DNA of 64,000 bases, taken from positions 1-64,000 of the forward strand of contig NZ_RFFN01000003.1 in NCBI RefSeq assembly GCF_003696315.1, read 5' to 3'. Below the pieces are notes generated by a model that searched no databases, was not told where the DNA came from, and saw nothing but the letters and a program-made list of their open reading frames with translations. The DNA comes from Pseudomonas songnenensis. Lineage in GTDB: Bacteria > Pseudomonadota > Gammaproteobacteria > Pseudomonadales > Pseudomonadaceae. The translations under genes and the position numbers were made by a program. Position 1 is the stretch's first letter. The number at the start of each line of letters is the position of its first letter. Below are positions 21,794 through 30,945 of this stretch, in pieces.

Positions 21794-21856
21794 GAAGACT
21801 CCGCGATTCGTTCCGATAGCTGGGACCGGCCCCGCCCATGCGGCGGGGCTCCAGGG

Positions 21857-22888
21857 TCAGCGTGCTGCCCAGGCGTTGAAACGCTGTTCGAGCTGTTCGC
21901 CGTAGTCGGCCCAGAAGGTCACGTCCATCGCCACCTGGTCGGCGATGTTCTCCGGCGCGGTGGGCATCTGTGCCAGGCGCTTTTCATCCAGCAACGACAC
22001 GGCCTGGGTGTTCGCCGGGCCGTAGGCGATGTTCTCGGAATAAGCCTTCTGCTGCTGCGGCTCGACGGTGAAGGCGATGAACTTGCGTGCCTGCTCCTGG
22101 CTCTTGGCGCCCTTGGGGATGGCCCAGGAATCGAAGTCGTAGATGCCGCCGCTCCAGACGATCTGCAGGTTGCTCTCGTTCTGCACGGCAGCGATGCGGC
22201 CGTTGTAGGCGCTGCTCATCACCACGTCGCCGGAGGCGAGGAACTGCGGCGGCTGCGCGCCGGCTTCCCACCACTGGATATGCGGCTTGAGCTGATCGAG
22301 CTTCCTGAAGGCGCGGTTCTGGCCGTCCTTGGTAGCCAGTACCTTGTAGACGTCCTTGACCGGCACACCGTCGGCCATTAGTGCGAACTCAAGGGTGTAC
22401 TTGGCGCCCTTGCGCAGGCCGCGCTTGCCGGGGAATTTCTCGGTATCCCAGAAATCCGCCCAGTTCGCCGGTGCGCTTTTCAGCTTGTCGGCGTTGTAGG
22501 CCAGCACCGTCGACCAGACGAAGAAGCCAACGCCGCAGGGCTGGATCGCGCCTTCGACGAAGTCGTCCGGATTGCCGACGAGGCCCGGGTCGAGCTCCTC
22601 GAACAGCCCTTCGTCGCAACCACGGGACAGCTCCGGCGACTCCACTTCCACCAGGTTCCACGACACGCTGTTGGTGTCGACCATCGCCTTGACCTTGGCC
22701 ATTTCGCCGTTGTATTCGCCGGCGACGATGCGGCCGTGACCGGCGGCTTCCCAAGGCTGATAGAAGGCCTTGACCTGGGCCTGCTTGTTGGCGCCGCCGA
22801 AGCTCACCGCGGTGAGGCTGTTGGCAGTGGCTTGACCGGCGCAGACGAGCCCGAGCGCCAGCGCGGACAGTTTCAGGTAGTTGCTCAT
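21857..22888 (-). CDS. agtB: GABA/5-aminovalerate ABC transporter substrate-binding protein AgtB
   Basis: 343-aa periplasmic binding protein of the PotD/PotF (SBP_bac_8) class. A cleavable signal peptide (about 1-22, ending QATA) is followed by SLTAVSFGGANKQAQ. The ATG at 22888 follows AAGGAG; the longer in-frame extension is the reverse complement of upstream agtA sequence and is not real. It lies between the ATPase and the permeases in one leftward operon. Confidence 0.85.
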   Translation of the reverse strand: MSNYLKLSALALGLVCAGQATANSLTAVSFGGANKQAQVKAFYQPWEAAGHGRIVAGEYNGEMAKVKAMVDTNSVSWNLVEVESPELSRGCDEGLFEELDPGLVGNPDDFVEGAIQPCGVGFFVWSTVLAYNADKLKSAPANWADFWDTEKFPGKRGLRKGAKYTLEFALMADGVPVKDVYKVLATKDGQNRAFRKLDQLKPHIQWWEAGAQPPQFLASGDVVMSSAYNGRIAAVQNESNLQIVWSGGIYDFDSWAIPKGAKSQEQARKFIAFTVEPQQQKAYSENIAYGPANTQAVSLLDEKRLAQMPTAPENIADQVAMDVTFWADYGEQLEQRFNAWAAR

Positions 22889-22937
22889 ACCAGTTCGCTC
22901 CTTGATGCAGTTGTTTGGGTTTCTTGTTCGCTTCGCT

Positions 22938-24047
22938 TCAAGCCGCCTGCAGTGGATCGAGCGCGCGAACGTGCTCGACATGCCAGCCGATCGGGACCAC
23001 GTCGCCGACGCGCAGGGCGCTGTCGAACTCGGCGATCGGCTGCTTGACGAAGAAATCGCTGACGCCGCAGACCTCGAGGCGGATGCGGATGTGGTCGCCC
23101 AGGTAGATGAACTCGGCAACGCGCCCGGTGAAGCGGTTCGGGCAGTTGGCACTGGCACCGTTGAGCAGCACCCGCTCCGGGCGGATCGACAGGCTGACCG
23201 GCGCTCCCGCCGCACCGACGTTGACGGCCAGCGCCTCGACGGTTTCGCCGCGGCCGAGCTTGACCGTGCAGCTGTCGCCACGCCGGTCGAGCAGATGTGC
23301 CGGCAGACGGTTGTTCTCGCCAAGGAAGTTGGCGACGAAGGTGTTCACCGGCTTTTCGTACAGGGTGCGCGGGTCTTCGATCTGCTGGATCTGGCCCTGA
23401 TGGAACACTGCTACCCGATCGGACATGGTCAGCGCCTCGCCCTGATCGTGGGTGACGTACACCACGGTGACGCCGAGGCGTTCGTGCAGGTGCTTGATCT
23501 CCATCTGCATCTGCTCGCGCAACTGCTTGTCCAGTGCGCCCAGGGGTTCGTCCATCAGCACCAGCTGCGGTTCGAACACCAGCGCGCGGGCCAGTGCCAC
23601 GCGCTGTTGCTGGCCGCCGGAGAGCTGCGCCGGATAGCGGTTGCGAAAGCCCTCCAGCTGGACCATCGCCAGGGCGCGCTTGACCCGTTCCTTGATGTCC
23701 GGCTTGGCCATGCCGCGCACGCTGAGGGGGAACGCCAGGTTTTCCGACACGGTCATGTGCGGGAACAGCGCGTAGTTCTGGAACACCATGCCCATGTCGC
23801 GCTTGTGCGGCGGCACGTTGTTGATCGCCCGGCCATCGAGGAGGATTTCCCCCGCGGTGGGCGTCTCGAAGCCGGCCAGCATCATCAGGCTGGTGGTTTT
23901 GCCCGAGCCGGACGGCCCGAGCAGGGTGAGGAATTCGCCGCGGCGGATGTCCAGATTCAGATCCCTGACGATCAGCGACTCACCGTCATAGCTCTTCTGG
24001 ATGCCGCGAAAGCTCACCAGGATATCGTTCGCCGTTGACTCGACCAT
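22938..24047 (-). CDS. agtA: GABA/5-aminovalerate ABC transporter ATP-binding protein AgtA
   Basis: 369-aa ATPase of the PotA type: Walker A GPSGSGKTTS, signature LSGGQQQRVALARAL, Walker B LVLMDEPLGALD and a C-terminal TOBE domain (about 285-360, with LSIRPERVLL). It energises import by AgtCD. MVESTANDILVSF at 24047 was chosen over an ATG 36 nt upstream. It is the first gene of the agtABCD-gabD unit, and a candidate AgtR operator lies about 110 nt upstream. Confidence 0.87.
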   Translation of the reverse strand: MVESTANDILVSFRGIQKSYDGESLIVRDLNLDIRRGEFLTLLGPSGSGKTTSLMMLAGFETPTAGEILLDGRAINNVPPHKRDMGMVFQNYALFPHMTVSENLAFPLSVRGMAKPDIKERVKRALAMVQLEGFRNRYPAQLSGGQQQRVALARALVFEPQLVLMDEPLGALDKQLREQMQMEIKHLHERLGVTVVYVTHDQGEALTMSDRVAVFHQGQIQQIEDPRTLYEKPVNTFVANFLGENNRLPAHLLDRRGDSCTVKLGRGETVEALAVNVGAAGAPVSLSIRPERVLLNGASANCPNRFTGRVAEFIYLGDHIRIRLEVCGVSDFFVKQPIAEFDSALRVGDVVPIGWHVEHVRALDPLQAA

Positions 24048-24156
24048 GCTGCTGCACCTGCGTAACCGTTGAACCGTGGCCACAGCGTAGAAGCGCAGCG
24101 GCGGCGGAAAAATCGGTACAGCGGAGCGATTGGCCTAGGCGTGCAGGAGAGTCGCG

Positions 24157-24174
24157 TGTAGGGAACGCCCTACA
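24157..24174. promoter_or_regulatory. Candidate AgtR operator upstream of agtA
   Basis: Perfect 7-bp inverted repeat TGTAGGG-N4-CCCTACA in the 148-nt gap between agtR and agtA. Its symmetry fits a dimeric LuxR-type response regulator; linking it to AgtR is inference from position. Confidence 0.45.
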
Positions 24175-24195
24175 GACAGGTCCGCGGGAGGGAGC

Positions 24196-24825
24196 TCAGA
24201 CCAGCTTGTGCTCCATGGCGTAGCGCACCAGATCGGCCACCGAATGCGCGGCCAGCTTCTGCATCAGGCGGGCCTTGTGGGTGCTGATGGTCTTGCTGCT
24301 CAGCGCCAGCTTGCCGGCGATGTCGTTTACCGAATCGCCCTGCACCAGCCGTTCGAACACCGAGTATTCGCGCTCGGAAAGCAATGCATGGGGCGGCCGC
24401 GAATCGGTCAGGCCAACCTCGAAGACCATGCGGTCGGCCAGCGCCGGATCGATGTAGCGGCCGCCACCGGCCACCTTGCGCAGGGCGGTGAGCAGCAGCG
24501 CCGGCTCGCTGTCCTTGGTCGCGTAGCCGGCCGCGCCGATCTTCAGCGCCCGCGCCGCCATCTGTGCTTCGTCGTGCATCGACAGCACCAGCACCGCCGG
24601 CGGCTGGGTGAGCGCGCGGATCCGGGGGATCGCCTCGAGGCCGTTGACGCCGGGCATGGAGATGTCCAGCAGCACCACATCGCAACTGATCTGGCGCAGC
24701 TGGTCGAGCAACTGCTGGCCGTTGGCGGCTTCGCCGACCACCTGCATGTCACGCGCCATGCCGATCAGCTGCTTGATGCCCTCGCGGACGATGGTGTGAT
24801 CCTCGGCGACCATGACCCTGATCAT
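24196..24825 (-). CDS. agtR: LuxR-type response regulator AgtR
   Basis: 209-aa NarL/FixJ regulator: receiver domain with E8-D9, phospho-acceptor D54 (VVLLDISMPG) and a conserved lysine in YATKDSE, then a LuxR helix-turn-helix (about 140-205, SVNDIAGKLALSSKTISTH). Its ATG overlaps the agtS stop by 4 nt. By synteny with PA0601 it should activate the neighbouring importer in response to GABA/5-aminovalerate. Confidence 0.85.
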   Translation of the reverse strand: MIRVMVAEDHTIVREGIKQLIGMARDMQVVGEAANGQQLLDQLRQISCDVVLLDISMPGVNGLEAIPRIRALTQPPAVLVLSMHDEAQMAARALKIGAAGYATKDSEPALLLTALRKVAGGGRYIDPALADRMVFEVGLTDSRPPHALLSEREYSVFERLVQGDSVNDIAGKLALSSKTISTHKARLMQKLAAHSVADLVRYAMEHKLV

Positions 24826-27239
24826 GACGGCAATGCTCCAGTGCTTGCGGCTGATGGAAGCGGCAGCGGGTCCAGTGGAACCCGCGCCGTGATGGTGGTG
24901 CCCTCGCCGGGCTGGCTGTCGATTATCAGTTGCCCGCCAAGCATCTGCACCCGCTCGCGCATGCCGACCAGGCCGAACGAACTACCGGCGCCGCGCGCGG
25001 CGAGCGGAAAACCGCAACCATCGTCGCTGACGCGCAGACAGAGCATGTTGCCTTCGAGCAGCAGCTGCACACTGACCGTCTGCGCCTGGGCGTGGCGCAT
25101 CACGTTGGTCAGCGACTCCTGAAGAATGCGGAACAGGCCGATGGCCTTGGCGTTGCCCAGCAGTGGGGGGCATTCCGGCACCTCGACCAGACAGGCCACG
25201 CCGCTGCGCTCTTCGAAGCGCCGCGCCTGCCATTCCACGGCCGAGGCAATGCCGGCATCGAGAATCGGCGGGCGCAGCGCGGTGGCGACATCGCGCACCC
25301 GCTGGAACAGCTGGGCGATCAGCCGCTTCATGCTTTCCAGCCGCTGCGCCAGGGCCGGATCGAGGTCGGCGAAGCCCAGCTCGCACATCGAGGTCTCGAG
25401 CTTGAGTACGGTGAGCACCTGCCCCAGCTCGTCGTGCACCTCGCGGGCGATGTGCGCCTTCTCCTCCTCGCGCACCGTCTCCAGGTGCGCGGCCAGCTCG
25501 CGCAATTGCGCCCGCGAGGCATCCAGCTCCAGCTCGATGCGCTTGTTGTCGGTGATGTCCCAGACGATGCCGTCCCACACCTGGCGGCCATCCGGCTGGC
25601 CACGCACCGAGGCTCGGATATCGGCCCAGCGCACCTCGCCATCGCGATTGAGGATGCGCCCCTGCCAGCGCCAGTCCTGGCTTTTCTCCAGTGCCAGCTG
25701 CTGACTGGCCCAGTAGCCGGCCTCGTCGTCGGCGTGCACCAGGCTGCGGATGCCCTGCCCCGGCTGCAACAGGCGCTCGGCGGAGTAGCCAACCAGGCGC
25801 TGGCTGGCTTCGCTGATATAGGCGACCCGTACCGGCGCCTGCGGCCCGTCGCGCTCCAGGCGGAACACCAGCCCCGGCACGTTGCCGGCCATGGCCTTGA
25901 GGCGCGCCTCGCTCTCCTGCAGCTGGGCGCTGGCGCGACGCCGCTCGGTGATGTCGGCAAGGAAGACCACCAGATATTCACGACTGCCGAAACGCAGGAA
26001 GCTGTAGGTGACCGCCGCCGGAAAGCGCTGGCCGTCAGCGCGCAGCCATTCACATTCGTGCACCTGGCGGTCGTCTTCGCCGGTGCGCGCGGCGCGCCAG
26101 CGCGCCAGCCAGGCATCCATGCCCAACGCCGGGTCGAAGGTTTCCAGTGGCTGATCGAGCAACCCCCCGGAGGCATGCCCGAGCAGCACCTCGGCGGCCT
26201 GGTTGGCGTAGCGCACGCGGCTGTCCCAGTTGAGCCAGAGGATGCCGACGGTGCTGTGATCGAGACAGAACTGGGTCAGTCGCTGTGCTTCCTCGGCCGC
26301 CTCGCGCAGCTCGATGTCGCGGCGGGCGGTCTTCAGCCGGCTTTCCAGCAGGCCGTGCTGGCGGCGCTGCCAGGCCAGCATCAGCAGGCAGGCCAGGAGC
26401 AGGACGCCGAGCAGCAGGCTGAGACTGCGCCAGTAGCTGACCTCACGACCGAGGTCGATGCTGCGGGTCTTGAGCCACTGCTCCTGCAACTGACTGAATT
26501 CCCGCGCCGGAAATTGCCGCAGCGCCGTATCGAGCACGGCAGCGAGTTCAGGGCTGTCACGCCGCGATGCGATTCGCAGCAGCTGCGGGTTGCCCAGATC
26601 ACCAACCACCGCCAGCGAGTCGTACTCCACTTGCTGCGACAGCCGCGCGAACACCGGCTCGTCGATCACGGCATAGCTGGCCTTGGCTTCCAGCACCTGA
26701 CGCAGCGCATCGGCCTGGCTGGTCGCGGTCAGCACGGTGATATTGGGATAGTTGCTGGCAAGGAACTCGGTGATCGGTCCCGGCCCGACGGCGGAAACCA
26801 GCTCGCTCGGGTGCAGGTACTCCAGGTCGATGGCGCGCGGACCGCCGCGATCACCGACGAGCAAACGCGGAATGCGCAGGAAGGGATCGCTGTAGCGCCA
26901 CAGCCGCAGGCCGGCCGGCGTCTGGCGCAGGCCCGGCGCCACATCGATCAGGCCTTCGCGGGCGGCCTTTTCCAGTGCATCTTCGTCAGCGAAGCGGCGC
27001 CAGTGCAGGCGCACACCGAGATCGTCCGCCAGATGCTCGATCAGCTGCACATGAAAGCCTGACAGGCGCCGCTGGCGCTGGTCATACTCGGCATAGGGCG
27101 CGCCCATCACCACCCCCACACGCCACTCCGGATGCTGCTCCAGCCAGGCGCGGCTGTCGTCGTCGAGCGTCACGGCGCTGGCCGCTAAAGGCAGCATGAG
27201 GCTAATGAGGAGAAGGAAACGCAGGGTTGAGGCGAGCAT
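24822..27239 (-). CDS. agtS: Hybrid-sensing histidine kinase AgtS with periplasmic binding domain
   Basis: 805-aa membrane sensor. Signal/TM segment at 1-22, periplasmic SBP_bac_3-like domain (about 25-260), TM at about 270-290, two PAS domains (about 319-439 and 444-566), HisKA_3 dimerisation domain with phospho-acceptor H602 (AREVHDELGQ) and HATPase domain with N712 (ESLTNVMRHA). The binding-protein domain suggests that it detects the amino acid directly in the periplasm. Start at MLASTLRF gives a clean signal sequence. It is the first gene of the leftward agt block; no strong SD is visible. Confidence 0.87.
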   Translation of the reverse strand: MLASTLRFLLLISLMLPLAASAVTLDDDSRAWLEQHPEWRVGVVMGAPYAEYDQRQRRLSGFHVQLIEHLADDLGVRLHWRRFADEDALEKAAREGLIDVAPGLRQTPAGLRLWRYSDPFLRIPRLLVGDRGGPRAIDLEYLHPSELVSAVGPGPITEFLASNYPNITVLTATSQADALRQVLEAKASYAVIDEPVFARLSQQVEYDSLAVVGDLGNPQLLRIASRRDSPELAAVLDTALRQFPAREFSQLQEQWLKTRSIDLGREVSYWRSLSLLLGVLLLACLLMLAWQRRQHGLLESRLKTARRDIELREAAEEAQRLTQFCLDHSTVGILWLNWDSRVRYANQAAEVLLGHASGGLLDQPLETFDPALGMDAWLARWRAARTGEDDRQVHECEWLRADGQRFPAAVTYSFLRFGSREYLVVFLADITERRRASAQLQESEARLKAMAGNVPGLVFRLERDGPQAPVRVAYISEASQRLVGYSAERLLQPGQGIRSLVHADDEAGYWASQQLALEKSQDWRWQGRILNRDGEVRWADIRASVRGQPDGRQVWDGIVWDITDNKRIELELDASRAQLRELAAHLETVREEEKAHIAREVHDELGQVLTVLKLETSMCELGFADLDPALAQRLESMKRLIAQLFQRVRDVATALRPPILDAGIASAVEWQARRFEERSGVACLVEVPECPPLLGNAKAIGLFRILQESLTNVMRHAQAQTVSVQLLLEGNMLCLRVSDDGCGFPLAARGAGSSFGLVGMRERVQMLGGQLIIDSQPGEGTTITARVPLDPLPLPSAASTGALPS

Positions 27240-27251
27240 ATATTCACGCAA

Positions 27252-27317
27252 TTGATGGGCGTGCCGACACGCTGTTGTAATGCATAACCCCTGCCGGCGC
27301 CAGCGTGGTGCCGACAC
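27252..27317 (+). promoter_or_regulatory. Divergent control region with direct repeats (agtS / DUF3530)
   Basis: A possible rightward promoter TTGATG-N18-TGTAAT spans 27252-27281. Two identical copies of GTGCCGACAC lie at 27261-27270 (inside the promoter spacer) and 27308-27317 (5' leader), 47 bp apart. Such spacing suggests a regulator that binds both copies. Confidence 0.35.
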
Positions 27318-27335
27318 CCATAGCGGAGACAATCC

Positions 27336-28352
27336 ATGCGTCGCTTGCCTGCCCTAGTGCTTTTGTTCGGCGTCGCGCTTGGCGGCGGCGTGCCGTACAT
27401 GGCCGCGGCGCAGGAACCGGAGGCGGCTCAGGAAGCACCGGCGGACGAGCCGGTAGCAACGCCACGACCCTCGCCGCACACTCGCAGCCAGGCGCTGGCA
27501 GAGGGGCTGCAACGGCAGCTCGACGCCGCCGCCCAGCTGCAACTGGGCGATGAGGACAGGTTCCTCGCACTCTGGCACCCGGCCAATACGGCAAAAGCCC
27601 GCGGCGTGCTCGTCATCGTGCCAAGCGAAGGCGAAACCGCCGATTGGCCACGCGCAATCGGCCCGCTACGGCGCGGCCTCCCCGAGCATGGCTGGCATAC
27701 CCTGAGCCTGACGCCCGCCGATTCTGCCCTGACGCCCGGTCCGCGCATTCCCGCAGCGCCAGCAGCAACCGAGGCGCCTGATACGCAAGGAGCACCGGAC
27801 GCAGACGAGACAGGCCAGTCTTCCGATCCCGGCAGCGCCGGTTATCTACCCGAGCAGACAGCACCTGGGGACAGCGACGAGCCAGCGACGGAACCGCCGC
27901 AAGCGGATGAGACCACAGAGCAACCAAGCCACGCCGAACGGATGCAGGCGCGTATCGACGCGGCGATCGAACACGCCCGTACGCTGCAGGCACCGATGAT
28001 CGTCCTGGTCGGCCATGGCACTGGCGCCTACTGGGCAAGCCAGTATCTGGCGCAACTTCAGACGCCGGATATCGCCCAGCTGGCGCTGATCGATCCACGC
28101 ACGCCGCTAGTACCGGAGCAGCCATTGGAAACCTACCTTGCGGCGCTCGCCATCGGCGTAGGCGATTTCTACATGAGCGATCGGCCGGCTGCACAAGAGC
28201 AAGCCAGGCAACGGCGCAACGCGGCGCGCCGTGCCGGCCACAAGGATTACCGACAGGTCGTGCTGACAAATCTGACCGGCGATCGGGACTACGAACAGGA
28301 ACAACTGGTGCGCCGCGTACGGGGCTGGCTGGACCGCAAGCCAGCCCGGTAG
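27336..28352 (+). CDS. DUF3530 family exported protein, alpha/beta-hydrolase-like
   Basis: 338-aa protein of unknown function with a signal peptide (about 1-25, ending MAAAQ). A proline/acid-rich low-complexity stretch occupies about 135-200 within the hydrolase-like fold. The nucleophile elbow reads G226-H-G-T-G230, so the usual serine of GxSxG is a glycine and the protein is probably not an esterase. GGAG precedes the ATG. It is divergent from agtS and convergent with djlA, with only 7 nt to the djlA stop. Confidence 0.8.
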   Translation: MRRLPALVLLFGVALGGGVPYMAAAQEPEAAQEAPADEPVATPRPSPHTRSQALAEGLQRQLDAAAQLQLGDEDRFLALWHPANTAKARGVLVIVPSEGETADWPRAIGPLRRGLPEHGWHTLSLTPADSALTPGPRIPAAPAATEAPDTQGAPDADETGQSSDPGSAGYLPEQTAPGDSDEPATEPPQADETTEQPSHAERMQARIDAAIEHARTLQAPMIVLVGHGTGAYWASQYLAQLQTPDIAQLALIDPRTPLVPEQPLETYLAALAIGVGDFYMSDRPAAQEQARQRRNAARRAGHKDYRQVVLTNLTGDRDYEQEQLVRRVRGWLDRKPAR

Positions 28353-28359
28353 GTTCGTA

Positions 28360-29127
28360 TCAGCGAAAGCCGCGGCGCTCGCGGATCAGCGCGTAGGCGC
28401 TGTGCAGCTCGCGGGTACGCTCGGTGGCGTCGCGCACCTGAGCGGCGTTCGCACCGGCTCCGGCCTGTTTATCGGGATGATGCTTGCTCAGCAGGCGGCG
28501 ATAGGCCCGCTTGATCAGCTGCGGATCGGTGTCAGAACGCACACCCAGCAACTGCATGGCCTGTTCATAAGCGCCACCCCGACCGGCCGGAGCCTCCTTG
28601 CGCCGGGTTGCGCCCGGGTCCAGCGCCGCCACTTCGGCCGCGTCCCAACCCAGCCACTTGCCCCAGAGCAGCACCAGCTCATGTTCGCGCGCGCCGATTT
28701 GTCCCTGCGCACGCGCCATGCGCCAGCAGGCCTGGATCAGGCGGCGATTCTCGTCGCGTTGGCCTCGCAGTCGCTGCAAGGTATCGCGCAGGCCATCACC
28801 GCTGGACTTGCCCCGATTGAACGCAGCGATGGCTTGCCGCTGCGCGGCGGCATCTAGACCCTGCCGGCGCATCTCGTCACGGGCAGCCTGGATATGCGCC
28901 GGGCTCACGCGTCCGCCGCTCTTGGCCAGACGCCCCAACAGGAAGAACAGCAAATCCTGCCCTAGCAGCATCGGTTTGCCAGCCAGGCGGTCACGCAGGC
29001 TGGCCCAGGAATCGAGCCCTAGCCGGCGATCCAGCACCTGTCCCAGCAAACCGCCAAGCAGGGCACCCGGAATGCTGGCCAGCAACCAGCCGATCAGCAG
29101 CCCCAACAGCGTGATGGGCCAGAACAT
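28360..29127 (-). CDS. djlA: Membrane-anchored DnaJ-like co-chaperone DjlA
   Basis: 255 aa: an N-terminal membrane segment (FWPITLLGLLIGWLLAS then a glycine-rich helix), a TerB-like central domain (about 50-160) and a C-terminal J domain with the HPD motif (SKHHPDK) that stimulates DnaK. MFWPITLL at 29127 was chosen; the longer ORF reads into murU. It follows murU by 1 nt in the same direction. Confidence 0.93.
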   Translation of the reverse strand: MFWPITLLGLLIGWLLASIPGALLGGLLGQVLDRRLGLDSWASLRDRLAGKPMLLGQDLLFFLLGRLAKSGGRVSPAHIQAARDEMRRQGLDAAAQRQAIAAFNRGKSSGDGLRDTLQRLRGQRDENRRLIQACWRMARAQGQIGAREHELVLLWGKWLGWDAAEVAALDPGATRRKEAPAGRGGAYEQAMQLLGVRSDTDPQLIKRAYRRLLSKHHPDKQAGAGANAAQVRDATERTRELHSAYALIRERRGFR

Positions 29128-29128
29128 G

Positions 29129-30816
<1,688 letters not shown>

Positions 30817-30945
30817 CCAGGGGGTCTCCACGGCGCTAGCCGATAGGCGGGTCATGCTTTATTATCCTGCATCTTTCTCAGCCCATCGAGAGGCGTGCGG
30901 CCCAGCCGGCCGATGGCTCGCCGCAAGCACGGACCAAAAAACAAG

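Noticed and set aside
24930..27062. 710-codon open frame opposite agtS
   Set aside because: Shadow of the histidine kinase gene; no start signal or motif.
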